From Sphingomonas ginsenosidimutans (lineage in GTDB: Bacteria; Pseudomonadota; Alphaproteobacteria; Sphingomonadales; Sphingomonadaceae), in contig NZ_NWVD01000001.1 in NCBI RefSeq assembly GCF_002374835.1, positions 1-64,000 of the forward strand: DNA of 64,000 nt, written 5' to 3'. The translations under genes and the position numbers were made by a program. The notes below the pieces were generated by a model. The model worked only from the letters and a program-made list of their open reading frames with translations, ran no database searches and was not told the origin of the DNA. Below, one piece after another: positions 23,451-32,670 of the stretch; the stretch's first letter is position 1, and each line of letters opens with the position of its first letter.

Positions 23451-26153
23451 TCATGCGCCGAAGGTGCGCTGCCACCAGCCGCGACGCGGGGTGGTGGGGG
23501 CGCCATCGCCCGTCGCCTCGCCCGAGGCGTCGTCGTCGCCGGTATCCGCGTCGGCATCGGCGTCCGGTGCCGCTGCCGGTTCCGCCGCTGCCGCGACCGG
23601 TTCCGCCGCGGGAGCATCGGCCTTCTTGCGGCGGGTGCGCTTGGGCTTTGCCGGGGCGGGGGCCGCTTCCGGCTCGTCGGCCTCCGGCTCGGGCGCGCCC
23701 AGGCCGTCGTTCACCGGGCCGGCATCGCCCGCCTCGGCGATCGGCTCGACCGGCTTCTTGCGACGAGTGCGCTTCGGCTTGGCCGGCGCGTCGGCGGCGG
23801 GCGCCTCGACCGCCGGGACGGGCGCGCCTTCCTCCTCTGCGGCGACCGGCTCGACCGGAGCGGCGGCGCGGGCGCGCGGGCGGCGGCGCGTCTTCGGCGC
23901 CGGTTCGGGCGCGGGCGCCTCCTCCGGCTCGGCCGCGACGACCGGTTCCGCGTCGGCTTCGGCCTCGGCGGCCTCGCTCACCGGCTCGGCAGCGGGGGCA
24001 TCGCCCTCCGCCGGACGATCGCCGTCACGACGGCGACCGCGACGGCCGCGGCGGCCACGGCGACGGCCGGCGCCCTCGCGCTCGCCCTCGGCCTCGGTGG
24101 GGACGGCGTCATCGGCGCCGGTATCGGCATCCGCATCACCGTCGGCGTCCTCGTCCGCCTCGGCGGCCGGTGCCTCGGCGTCGCTCTCGCCGGACTCGTC
24201 GTCCTCGCCCTCGCCCTCGGGGCGGTTGCGCCCGCGGCGCCCGCGGCGGCGGCGGCGGCGGCGGCCGTTGCGGCCGTCGCCGTCACCCTCGGCGCGCTCG
24301 CGGCGTTCGGCCGGGGCGTCGTCGTCCTCGACGGCGTCGTCCTCCTCCTCGACCTCATCCTCTTCCTCGATGTCGAGATCGTCCTCGAGATCCTCGATCG
24401 GGCGGTCGAACTTGGGCGCGTGCGCGGGTGGCGGGCCGGACGCCTCCACCGACATGCGCGCGCCTTCCTGCTCGCCGTCGGCGATGATGTCGACCTGCAC
24501 GCCGTAGCGATCCTCGATCTCGGCGATGTCGGCACGCTTGCGGTTGAGGACGTAGAAAGCCGCTTCCTGGCTGCACCGCAGCGTCAGCAGCGATCCGCGC
24601 CCGCGCGCGGCCTCATCCTCCAGCAGGCGCAGCGCCGACAGCCCCGACGACGAGGCGGTGCGCACGAAGCCGGTGCCCTCGCAATGCGGGCACGGGCGGG
24701 TCGATGCCTCCAGCACGCCGGTGCGCAGCCGCTGGCGGCTCATCTCCATCAGCCCGAAGCTGGAGATGCGGCCGACCTGGATGCGCGCGCGATCGTTCTT
24801 CAGCGCCTCCTTCATCGCCTTCTCGACCTTCCGGACATTGGAATTGTTGTCCATGTCGATGAAGTCGATGACGACCAGCCCCGCCATGTCGCGCAGCCGC
24901 AGCTGGCGCGCGATCTCCTGCGCCGCTTCCAGGTTGGTCGCGGTGGCGGTCTGCTCGATATTGTGTTCGCGGGTCGAACGGCCCGAGTTGATGTCGATCG
25001 ACACCAGCGCCTCGGTCGGGTTGATGACCAGATAGCCGCCCGACTTCAGCTGGACGACCGGATGGTACATCGCCGCCAGCTGGTCCTCCACGCCGGCGCG
25101 CTGGTACAGCGGCACCGGGTCGCTGTAATGCTTCACCTTCTTGGCATGGCTGGGCATCAGCAGCTTCATGAACTCGCGCGCCTGGCGATAGCCTTCGTCG
25201 CCCTCGACGATCACCTCGTCGATGTCCTTGTTGTAGATGTCGCGGATCGCGCGCTTCATCAGGTCGCTGTCGCCATAGACGAGCGCGGGCGCGGACGAGG
25301 TCAGCGTCTTCTCGCGGATTTCGTCCCACAGCCTGGCGAGATAGTCGAAGTCTCGCTTGATCTCGGTCTTGGTGCGCTGCAGCCCGGCGGTGCGCACGAT
25401 GCAGCCCATCGACGGCGGCAGCGCCAGATCGGCCATGATCGACTTCAGCCGCTTGCGATCCGCGGCGTTCGAGATCTTCCGGCTGATCCCGCCCCCGTGC
25501 GAGGTGTTGGGCATCAGCACGCAGTAACGGCCCGCCAGCGACAGATAGGTGGTCAGCGCCGCACCCTTGTTGCCGCGCTCTTCCTTGACCACCTGCACCA
25601 GCAGCACCTGGCGGCGGCGGATGACGTCCTGGATCTTGTAGCGGCGGCGCAGGTTCATGCGGCGCTGGCGCAGCGCCTCGACCTGGTCGTCGTTGCCGCC
25701 GCCGTTGCCGCGCGACCGGCGCCGCGGCGCATCCTCGTCGCCGCCGTGGTCGTCGTCGCCCTGATCGTCGGCGCGCGTATCGACGTCGTCGTCGTGATCC
25801 TCGTCGCCGTCCTCGTCATCCTCGGCGGCGTCCAGCTCGGCGCGCAGCGCGGCTTCCTCGGCGGCGTGCTCGGCTTCCTCACGCAGCAGCGCGTCGCGAT
25901 CCTCCTTGGGGATCTGGTAATAATCCGGGTGGATTTCGGAAAAGGCCAGGAAGCCGTGGCGGTTGCCGCCGTAATCGACAAAAGCGGCCTGCAGCGACGG
26001 CTCGACGCGCGTCACCTTGGCCAGATAGATATTGCCCTTGAGCTGCTTGCGCTCGGCACTTTCGAAATCGAATTCCTCGATCCGGTTACTCTTGACGACG
26101 GCCACCCGGGTCTCTTCCCGGTGGCGTGCGTCGATCAGCATGCGCGTGGTCAT
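23451..26153 (-). CDS. Ribonuclease E
   Basis: RNase E of 900 residues, the main endoribonuclease of mRNA decay and rRNA processing. It starts MTTRMLIDARHREETRVAVV, a typical alphaproteobacterial N-terminus. The S1 domain (about 38-215) is split by a strongly acidic and then Arg/Gly/Asn-rich insertion (about 93-165). The catalytic DNase I-like domain follows with the metal-binding SIDINSGR and VIDFIDMDNN stretches, and the zinc-link CPHC. From about residue 520 the protein is low complexity: acidic blocks, R-rich blocks (RNGRRRRRRRGRRGRN) and two copies of KPKRTRRKK. This is the natively unfolded scaffold arm for RNA and degradosome partners. It stands first on the strand before the M48 protease. 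The long leader may serve feedback control, as in other RNase E genes. Confidence 0.95.
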   Translation of the reverse strand: MTTRMLIDARHREETRVAVVKSNRIEEFDFESAERKQLKGNIYLAKVTRVEPSLQAAFVDYGGNRHGFLAFSEIHPDYYQIPKEDRDALLREEAEHAAEEAALRAELDAAEDDEDGDEDHDDDVDTRADDQGDDDHGGDEDAPRRRSRGNGGGNDDQVEALRQRRMNLRRRYKIQDVIRRRQVLLVQVVKEERGNKGAALTTYLSLAGRYCVLMPNTSHGGGISRKISNAADRKRLKSIMADLALPPSMGCIVRTAGLQRTKTEIKRDFDYLARLWDEIREKTLTSSAPALVYGDSDLMKRAIRDIYNKDIDEVIVEGDEGYRQAREFMKLLMPSHAKKVKHYSDPVPLYQRAGVEDQLAAMYHPVVQLKSGGYLVINPTEALVSIDINSGRSTREHNIEQTATATNLEAAQEIARQLRLRDMAGLVVIDFIDMDNNSNVRKVEKAMKEALKNDRARIQVGRISSFGLMEMSRQRLRTGVLEASTRPCPHCEGTGFVRTASSSGLSALRLLEDEAARGRGSLLTLRCSQEAAFYVLNRKRADIAEIEDRYGVQVDIIADGEQEGARMSVEASGPPPAHAPKFDRPIEDLEDDLDIEEEDEVEEEDDAVEDDDAPAERRERAEGDGDGRNGRRRRRRRGRRGRNRPEGEGEDDESGESDAEAPAAEADEDADGDADADTGADDAVPTEAEGEREGAGRRRGRRGRRGRRRDGDRPAEGDAPAAEPVSEAAEAEADAEPVVAAEPEEAPAPEPAPKTRRRPRARAAAPVEPVAAEEEGAPVPAVEAPAADAPAKPKRTRRKKPVEPIAEAGDAGPVNDGLGAPEPEADEPEAAPAPAKPKRTRRKKADAPAAEPVAAAAEPAAAPDADADADTGDDDASGEATGDGAPTTPRRGWWQRTFGA

Positions 26154-26613
26154 TGAACGGTCTCCACGCGCCCGGCCTGCCCGCATGGGGCGCCGCGGCG
26201 CGACGATAAGGCGCGGCCGCCCGCCCGAAGGGGGCGGCGGCGCGGATGGTGATGGGTGCTGCTGTCGCTGGCCGCAGGTCCCGGACGTGCCGGGGACCGA
26301 CGAAGGCCGCGACCGTACCGTCACCGCCGGCAGGGGCCGGTCGGAACAGCGGTCGGGCGGAATACGGCATTGCGAGCGTCAACCTGATGGCCCGGTGCCG
26401 GCGACATGCCGGGCGGGCAGTTAGTTCGGGGAGCAAGTTGCGCGCCAGGCACGCTCCTTTCCCCGAAATGACGGGGTAGCATTGCCGCGCGCGCGCATCA
26501 ACCGGCACGTTTCGGCCGGCGACATGGCAAAGGCGGCGGCAATCTCTTTCCGAACATGGCGTTAACCGCGCACGGCAACCGCGGCTTGAAAGCGCGCTGC
26601 CTACACCGCCGGC
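26154..26613. other. 460-bp divergent intergenic region (rne / amidase)
   Basis: I see no gene here. The rne side is very GC-rich with a hairpin of GCCGCC and GGCGGC arms around 26216-26239, consistent with a structured rne leader. The amidase side is less GC-rich near 26540-26575 (TTTCCGAACATGGCGTTAACC), the likely location of its promoter. One TTAACC half-site near 26562 resembles half of a CtrA site but lacks the second half. No terminator is evident. Confidence 0.5.
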
Positions 26614-27909
26614 ATGATGCAGCGCACGGCGAGGATCGACAGGCAGCGGGCTTTTCGCTGGACCGCATGGGGACGGTGGCGGCATGGAGGCGGCGTGTCG
26701 TTGCTTGCCGTCCTGTTGCTGGGCCTGTTCCCCGGCGCGCCCGCGCTGGCGGCGACGGTCGAGCGTGTCGATGTCGGCGCGGACGGCGTCACCATCCGCT
26801 TCGACGCGGCGGTGGCGCGCGCGGCCAGCTTCGTCCTGCCCGGACCGGACCGGATCGCGATCGACGTCGACGGCGCGCAGCCGGCCGCATCATCGTCGGC
26901 GGCGGGAGCGACCGTGCGGATGGCGCGGCGCGGGCAGGACGGCGCGCGCATCGTGCTGGACCTGGCGCAGCCGATGGTGGTGGCGGGCGGGCGCTTCGTC
27001 GATGGCGGGCGCGCGCTGGCGCTGCGGCTGCGACGCGTCGATACGGCCGGGTTCGCCGCCGCCGCTGCCGCCGGGCCGTTGCGCTTCCTGCCGTGGAACT
27101 GGGGGAAGGGCGCCGATGCCGGCAGCGGCGCCGCGCCGCCGCGCGGGCGCGTCCGCGTCTCGGTGCCCGTGCCGCCGCCCGCCGCGGGCGTCGCGCTGCC
27201 GCGGGTGGAGGGGGAGGCGGATCGTCCGCTGGTCGTCATCGACGCCGGCCATGGCGGGGTCGATCCCGGTGCGATCAACCCCGATACCGGCCTGCGCGAA
27301 AAGGACGTGACGCTGCGCATCGCCAAGGCGATCCGCGCCGCCTTGCTGGAGAGCGGGCGCGTGCGCGTCGCGCTGACGCGCGAGGACGACCGCTACATCC
27401 TGCACCGCGAACGCTTCGGCATGGCGCGGCGGCTGAAGGCGGATCTGTTCATCTCGATCCACTGCGACAGCGTCGGCGAAGGGACGCCCAGCGGCGCCAC
27501 CGCCTATACCCTGTCCGACGTCGCATCGGACAAGGAAGCCGCCCGGCTGGCCGCGCGCGAGAACAAGGCCGATGTGATCGCGGGCGTGAACCTCGATCGC
27601 AACGCCGACGTCTCCTCGCTGCTGATCGACCTGACGCAGCGCGAGACGATGAACGCCTCGGCCGGGTTCGCGCGGCTGCTGGGGCGCGAGGCGCGGCCGC
27701 TGATCCCGACCAAGGCCGATTTCCACCGCACCGCCTCGCTGCTGGTGCTCAAGGCGCCGGACATGCCCTCGATCCTGTTCGAGACCGGCTATCTCTCCAC
27801 CCCCTCCGACGCCGCCTTCCTCGACAGCCGCGAAGGCCGCGCGAAGATCGCGCAGAGCGTGCAGCGCGCCGTCGACGTCTATTTCGCGCGCCGCCTCGCG
27901 ATGAAGTGA
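26614..27909 (+). CDS. N-acetylmuramoyl-L-alanine amidase (AmiC-like)
   Basis: Periplasmic zinc amidase of 431 residues that cuts the peptide stem from MurNAc during cell separation. A basic N-terminus and hydrophobic signal segment (about 28-47) lead to an AMIN-like beta domain (about 48-140). A Pro-rich linker and the Amidase_3 domain (about 205-425) follow. Zinc and catalytic residues are in VIDAGHGGVDPG (His), TREDDRYI, LFISIHCDS (His) and the closing SILFETGYLS (Glu). I keep the first ATG of an ATGATG pair at 26614, though no good ribosome site is visible; the start may be further in. It is followed 50 bases later by the PBP1A gene. Confidence 0.92.
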   Translation: MMQRTARIDRQRAFRWTAWGRWRHGGGVSLLAVLLLGLFPGAPALAATVERVDVGADGVTIRFDAAVARAASFVLPGPDRIAIDVDGAQPAASSSAAGATVRMARRGQDGARIVLDLAQPMVVAGGRFVDGGRALALRLRRVDTAGFAAAAAAGPLRFLPWNWGKGADAGSGAAPPRGRVRVSVPVPPPAAGVALPRVEGEADRPLVVIDAGHGGVDPGAINPDTGLREKDVTLRIAKAIRAALLESGRVRVALTREDDRYILHRERFGMARRLKADLFISIHCDSVGEGTPSGATAYTLSDVASDKEAARLAARENKADVIAGVNLDRNADVSSLLIDLTQRETMNASAGFARLLGREARPLIPTKADFHRTASLLVLKAPDMPSILFETGYLSTPSDAAFLDSREGRAKIAQSVQRAVDVYFARRLAMK

Positions 27910-27959
27910 CGCGGCCCGATACTTTCCCCTGCCCGCGAACCTGCTAAACGGCGGGTCGT

Positions 27960-30470
27960 ATGGCTTCCGATACCCCCAGCGAGACGATGACGGCGCGGCG
28001 TGGCGCCGGCGATATGCTGGCGGGGCTGTGGCGGCGGCGACTCGTGCGCTGGGGCGTTTATCTGGCGGGGCTGCTGGCGATCGCCATCGGCGTGTTCTGG
28101 CTGGTGTTCGCGCGCGACCTGCCCTCGGTCGACAAGCTCAAGGCCTATCAGCCGCCGCTGCCCACCAACGTGCGCGCGGGCGACGGGTCGCCGATCTATT
28201 CCTATGCGCGCGAACGGCGCGTGCAGCTGGCCTTCGCCGAATATCCCCCGCTGCTGGTGCGCGCGTTCCTGGCGGCGGAGGACAAGACCTTCTTCGAGCA
28301 CCACGGCGTCGATTTCCCCGGGCTGGCCGGCGCGGTGATCGATTATGCGCGCAAGTTCGGCACCGGGCAGCGTGCGCGCGGCGGATCGACCATCACGCAG
28401 CAGGTCGCCAAGAACCTGCTGATCGGCAACGAATATTCGCCCACGCGCAAGATCCGTGAGGCGCTGCTGGCGTACAAGATCGAACAGACGCTGTCGAAAC
28501 AGCAGATCATCGAACTGTACCTCAACCAGATCTTCCTCGGCCGCAACGCCTATGGCGTGGAGGCCGCGGCGCACGCGTACTTCGACAAGGAACTAGACGA
28601 GCTGACGCTGGGCCAGATGGCCTATCTGGCGATATTGCCCAAGGGGCCGGCCAATTACGATCCGTTCCGCAGCACGGATCGCGCGCTGGAACGGCGCAAT
28701 TACGTGCTGCGCGAAATGGTCAGGAACGGCTTCGTTACGCAGGCACAGGCCAGCGCCGCTGCGGCCGAACCGATCGGCGCGATCGTGCGGCGCACGCCCA
28801 AGTTCGAGCGCGTCGGCGGCTATTTCGTCGAGGAGGTGCGCCGCGAACTGATCGACCGCTTCGGCGAGACGGCCGAGGACGGGCCGCACAGCGTCTATGC
28901 CGGCGGGCTGTGGGTGCGCACGTCGATGGACCGGCAGGTGCAGCAATATGCCGCGGAGGCGCTGCGCAACGGGCTGTTGCGGTTCGACAGCGGGCGCGGC
29001 TGGTCCGGGCCGCTGCGCCATGTCGAGCTGGGCGAGGGCGCCGGGTGGCTGGGCGCGTTGCTCAACACCAATATCGCGCTCGATTACTCCGACTGGCGCG
29101 CCGCGATCGCGATCGCACGCGACGGCGATGCGTGGCAGCTGGGCTTTGCCGACGGCTCGACCGGCACGCTGCCGCGCGGCGCCGCGCAGATGCCGGTGCG
29201 CGGCGTCGGCAGCCCGGCGTTCGGCGCTATCAAGCCGGGCGACATCCTGGCGGTGGCGCCGTCTGCGGGTGGGGCGTTCGCGCTGCGTTCGGTCCCGCGC
29301 ATTTCCGGCGGGATGGTGGTGCAGGAACCGATGACCGGGCGCATCCTGGCGATGCAGGGCGGGTTCGACGCCAGCGTCCAGTCGTTCAACCGCGCGACCC
29401 AGGCGATGCGCCAGCCCGGGTCGACGATCAAGCCGATCGTCTATTCCGCCGCGCTGGAACACGGCATGACCCCGGCGTCGATCATCGTCGACGGGCCGTT
29501 CTGCGTCTACCAGGGCGCGCGGCTGGGGCAGAAATGCTTCCGCAACTTCGGCAATTCGCGCGGTGCCGGGCCGCACACGATGCGCTGGGGGATCGAACAG
29601 TCGCGCAACCTGATGACGGTGCGCGCCGCCGCGCAGACCGGCATGGCCAATGTCGTCAAGCTCATCAAGGCGATGCAGATCGGCGATTATTCGCCCTATC
29701 TCTCCTATGCGCTGGGCGCGGGCGAGACGACGGTGGAGAAGATGGTCAACGCCTTTGGCGTGCTCGCCAACTGGGGCCGCTGGCACGATCCGTCGCTGAT
29801 CGACGTGGTGCAGGACCGCAACGGGCAGGTGATCTGGCCGGAGAACTGGCGCGCGTGCGATGGGTGCAACATGCGGGAATGGGACGGCAAGGCGATGCCG
29901 CGCCCGGCGATGCGCGGGCGCCAGGTGCTCGACGCGATCAGCGCGTACCAGATGGTGCACATCGCCGAAGGCGTCATCCAGCGCGGCACCGCCACCGCAC
30001 TGCGCGACCTGGGCCGCCCGATGTTCGGCAAGACCGGCACCAATACCGGCCCCACCGACGTGTGGTTCATCGGCGGCACGCCGCAGATGATCGCCGGCCT
30101 GTACTTGGGCTATGACAGCCCGCGCAACCTGGGCGGCTATGCGCAGGGCGGGACCGTCGCGGTGCCGGTGTTCAAGGAATGGGCGGTCAAGGCCTATGCC
30201 GGCCTGCCGGTGCTGCCGTTCCGCGCGCCGCCTGGCACCCGTATGGTGCGCATCGACCGCGCCAGCGGGCGCCCGGTCTACGGCACCTTCCCGACCGACG
30301 CCGATCCCAAGCCGGCGGTGATCTGGGAAGCGTTCAAGCCGCAGAGCGAGGCGCCGCGCGCGCGCCGCGCCGGCCCCGCCGCCGCCCCCAGCGCCGCCCC
30401 CACCGCCGGCGCGGCCACCCGCGCCGCCAGCGACAGCGACTTCTTGCAGAAGCAGGGCGGCATCTACTAA
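27960..30470 (+). CDS. Penicillin-binding protein 1A
   Basis: Bifunctional murein synthase of 836 residues. A membrane anchor (about 34-56) is followed by the GT51 transglycosylase domain with Glu107 in AAEDKTFFEHHG and GGSTITQQVAKNLL. An OB-like insert (about 300-400) typical of the 1A class follows. The transpeptidase domain has Ser488 in QPGSTIKP, SRN in EQSRNLM and Lys691 in GKTGTNTGPTDVW. The C-terminus is an Ala/Pro-rich tail. The enzyme extends and cross-links peptidoglycan at the outer face of the inner membrane. Its neighbour upstream is a murein amidase, making a small cell-wall group. Confidence 0.95.
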   Translation: MASDTPSETMTARRGAGDMLAGLWRRRLVRWGVYLAGLLAIAIGVFWLVFARDLPSVDKLKAYQPPLPTNVRAGDGSPIYSYARERRVQLAFAEYPPLLVRAFLAAEDKTFFEHHGVDFPGLAGAVIDYARKFGTGQRARGGSTITQQVAKNLLIGNEYSPTRKIREALLAYKIEQTLSKQQIIELYLNQIFLGRNAYGVEAAAHAYFDKELDELTLGQMAYLAILPKGPANYDPFRSTDRALERRNYVLREMVRNGFVTQAQASAAAAEPIGAIVRRTPKFERVGGYFVEEVRRELIDRFGETAEDGPHSVYAGGLWVRTSMDRQVQQYAAEALRNGLLRFDSGRGWSGPLRHVELGEGAGWLGALLNTNIALDYSDWRAAIAIARDGDAWQLGFADGSTGTLPRGAAQMPVRGVGSPAFGAIKPGDILAVAPSAGGAFALRSVPRISGGMVVQEPMTGRILAMQGGFDASVQSFNRATQAMRQPGSTIKPIVYSAALEHGMTPASIIVDGPFCVYQGARLGQKCFRNFGNSRGAGPHTMRWGIEQSRNLMTVRAAAQTGMANVVKLIKAMQIGDYSPYLSYALGAGETTVEKMVNAFGVLANWGRWHDPSLIDVVQDRNGQVIWPENWRACDGCNMREWDGKAMPRPAMRGRQVLDAISAYQMVHIAEGVIQRGTATALRDLGRPMFGKTGTNTGPTDVWFIGGTPQMIAGLYLGYDSPRNLGGYAQGGTVAVPVFKEWAVKAYAGLPVLPFRAPPGTRMVRIDRASGRPVYGTFPTDADPKPAVIWEAFKPQSEAPRARRAGPAAAPSAAPTAGAATRAASDSDFLQKQGGIY

Positions 30471-30486
30471 GCCCGCGCCGATCGTT

Positions 30487-30572
30487 CTTTTTTCGTCGTC
30501 CCGGCATCGGCTGGGATCTCCCGGTTGCGAAGCGATGCTTGAGCCGCACGAGATTCCAGCCTCCGCTGGAAT
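30487..30572. repeat. REP-like palindromic repeat before prfB
   Basis: ATTCCAGC (30553-30560) and GCTGGAAT (30565-30572) form a perfect 8-bp stem with a four-base loop. Just upstream, CGTCGTCCCGGCATCGGCTGGGATCTC has the look of a related, imperfect palindrome. The style (short stem, GTCATTCC-like edge, between genes) matches the repeats at 21099 and 32561. A TTTTTT run at 30488 follows no clear stem. Confidence 0.5.
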
Positions 30573-30594
30573 GACGTGACCTTGGAGACTTCCT

Positions 30595-31722
30595 ATGCGC
30601 GCCGAAGCGCAGGCCCATGTCGATAGCATCAACGAGGCGCTGGCGCTGTTGCGCCGCTTCCTCGACTGGGACCGCGCGCTGCGACGGCTCGACGAGCTGA
30701 ACGCGCGCGTCGAGGACCAGGCGCTGTGGAACAATCCCAAGGAGGCGCAGGCGGTGATGCGCGAGCGTCGCCGGCTGGACGAGGCGATCACCGCCACCCG
30801 CGACATCGAGCGCGAGCTGTCCGACACCGCCGAGCTGATCGAGATGGCCGAGGCCGAGGGCGACGCCGAGATGGCGGACGAGGGGGTCGCGGCGCTGAAG
30901 GCGCTGGCCGATCGTGCGCAGGCCGACAAGGTGAAGGCGCTGCTGGCAGGGGAAGCGGACGCCAACGACACCTATCTGGAGATCAATGCCGGCGCGGGCG
31001 GCACCGAGAGCCAGGACTGGGCCGGGATGCTTCAGCGCATGTACACGCGCTGGGCCGAGCGGCGCGGCATGAAGGTGGAGCTGATCGACTATCACGCGGG
31101 CGAACAGGCCGGGATCAAGAGCGCGACGCTGCTGATCAAGGGCGAGAACGCTTATGGCTATGCGAAGGTGGAATCGGGCGTCCACCGGCTGGTACGGATC
31201 AGCCCCTACGATTCCGCCGCGCGCCGCCACACCAGCTTTTCGAGCGTGTGGGTCTATCCGGTGATCGACGACAATATCGAGGTCGAGATCAACGAGAGCG
31301 AATTGCGCATCGACACCTATCGCGCATCGGGCGCGGGCGGTCAGCACATCAATACCACCGACTCGGCGGTCCGCATCACGCACCTGCCGACCGGCATCGT
31401 CGTACAGTGTCAGAACCAGCGGTCGCAGCACAAGAACAAGGCCGAGGCCTATAACCAGCTCCGCGCGCGCCTGTACGAGCGCGAACTGGCCGAGCGCGAG
31501 GCGGCGGCGAATGCCGAGAACGCCAGCAAGACCGACATCGGCTGGGGCCACCAGATCCGCAGCTATGTGCTCCAGCCCTATCAACTGGTGAAGGACCTGC
31601 GCACCGGCACGACCAGCACCGCGCCCGGCGACGTGCTGGACGGCGACCTCGACGAATTCATGGCGGCGGCGCTGTCGCAGCGCGTGACCGGCGAAGCGGT
31701 GGTCGTGGAGGACGTCGACTGA
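30595..31722 (+). CDS. Peptide chain release factor 2
   Basis: RF2, 375 residues, ends translation at UGA and UAA. The GGQ hydrolysis motif is in [19 protein letters not shown]. The stop-codon-reading tripeptide region reads [15 protein letters not shown], so SPY stands where E. coli RF2 has SPF; I believe SPY occurs in other alphaproteobacteria. The gene is one open frame from ATG at 30595. There is no in-frame UGA near codon 26, so it lacks the programmed +1 frameshift used by E. coli prfB. The [18 protein letters not shown] stretch that spans that site in other species is continuous. It overlaps the next gene by one base. Confidence 0.95.
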   Translation: MRAEAQAHVDSINEALALLRRFLDWDRALRRLDELNARVEDQALWNNPKEAQAVMRERRRLDEAITATRDIERELSDTAELIEMAEAEGDAEMADEGVAALKALADRAQADKVKALLAGEADANDTYLEINAGAGGTESQDWAGMLQRMYTRWAERRGMKVELIDYHAGEQAGIKSATLLIKGENAYGYAKVESGVHRLVRISPYDSAARRHTSFSSVWVYPVIDDNIEVEINESELRIDTYRASGAGGQHINTTDSAVRITHLPTGIVVQCQNQRSQHKNKAEAYNQLRARLYERELAEREAAANAENASKTDIGWGHQIRSYVLQPYQLVKDLRTGTTSTAPGDVLDGDLDEFMAAALSQRVTGEAVVVEDVD

Positions 31723-32480
31723 TGATCGCATGGGGGGCGGCATCGTCGGTCGGCGGGGCGGCGCTGCTGGCGCTGGCGCTGGCGGCGTGTGACGGGTCGA
31801 AACCGCTCCTCAAGCCGGAACCGGGCGCCACCCCCGGCCCGTTCCCCGCCGCCGACCGACCGATCGCGCGCATCGTGTCGCCGCGCTGGTCGAACGAGGA
31901 AGCGCGCGATCGCCTGAACGAGGCCGGGCGGGTGATGGACCTGGCCGATATCCGCCCCGGCATGACCGTCGCCGATCTGGGCGCGGGCGAGGGCTATTAT
32001 ACCACCCGGCTGGCGGCGCGCGTCGGCAAGGACGGGCGCGTGCTGGCGGAGGATATCGTGCCGGCGGTGCGCGATGCGCTGGCCGAGCGCGTCGCGCGCG
32101 AACGGCTGGAAAATGTCAGCGTGCGGCTGGGGCTGCCCGCCGATCCGCGGCTGCCCGCCAACAGCTTCGACCGGATCTTCATGGTGCACATGTACCACGA
32201 GATCGCGCAGCCGTATGAATTCCTGTGGCGGATGCGCCCGTCGCTGCGCAAGGGGGGGCTGGTGGTAGTGGTCGACGCCGATCGCCCGACCCGCGACCAT
32301 GGCACACCGCCGATGCTGCTGCGCTGCGAATTCGCCGCGGTCGGCTATGCACCGGTCGATTTCCGGGAGATGCGCTCGGCGGGCGGCTATCTCGCCACCT
32401 TCCGCGCCGCCGGCGCACGCCCCGCCCCCACGTCGATCCGCGCCTGCCGGATGGGCAACCGCGCGCGCGCCGCGGGCTGA
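31722..32480 (+). CDS. Predicted lipoprotein with class I SAM methyltransferase domain
   Basis: Protein of 252 residues. The N-terminus is a signal sequence ending in a lipobox (ALALAAC, Cys23), which predicts a lipid anchor in the envelope. The rest is a class I methyltransferase fold: motif I VADLGAGEGYYTTRLA, an acidic residue after beta-2 (AEDI) and motif IV-like FDRIFMVHMYHEI. The ATG overlaps the prfB stop (TGATG). S-adenosylmethionine is not expected outside the cytoplasm, so either the export signal is not used, the domain binds another ligand, or the protein has a different role. Substrate unknown. Confidence 0.82.
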   Translation: MIAWGAASSVGGAALLALALAACDGSKPLLKPEPGATPGPFPAADRPIARIVSPRWSNEEARDRLNEAGRVMDLADIRPGMTVADLGAGEGYYTTRLAARVGKDGRVLAEDIVPAVRDALAERVARERLENVSVRLGLPADPRLPANSFDRIFMVHMYHEIAQPYEFLWRMRPSLRKGGLVVVVDADRPTRDHGTPPMLLRCEFAAVGYAPVDFREMRSAGGYLATFRAAGARPAPTSIRACRMGNRARAAG

Positions 32481-32560
32481 CCGCCCCGCCGCGCGGGTGC
32501 CGTCGGCGCCCGCCGCCGGTCGCGCTCTTTCGCCGGAATACGGGAGTGGCGCAGTGTGGT

Positions 32561-32580
32561 GCTCCGGCGCAGGCCGGAGC
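32561..32580. repeat. REP-like hairpin between convergent genes
   Basis: GCTCCGGC (32561-32568) and GCCGGAGC (32573-32580) pair perfectly over a GCAG loop. It lies in the 190-bp space between the methyltransferase and smc stops. No T-run follows on either strand. It is probably an extragenic palindrome that also blocks read-through. I see no gene in 32481-32670. Confidence 0.5.
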
Positions 32581-32670
32581 GTTGGCGGGCGGACCACCCC
32601 CATCCGCCATCCGTCGCCCGGATCGCACGGCAACACCTTGACCTGAAACAACAATCGGGACCGCGCGCCG

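Noticed and set aside
23463..24535. Low-complexity repeats in the rne C-terminal region as a DNA repeat array or CRISPR
   Set aside because: The repeats are codon-level Arg/Ala/Glu/Asp runs inside the coding frame with no regular spacer-repeat unit. No CRISPR array was seen anywhere in the window.
26560..26568. CtrA site before the cell-wall amidase
   Set aside because: Only one TTAACC half-site; no second half at the right spacing.
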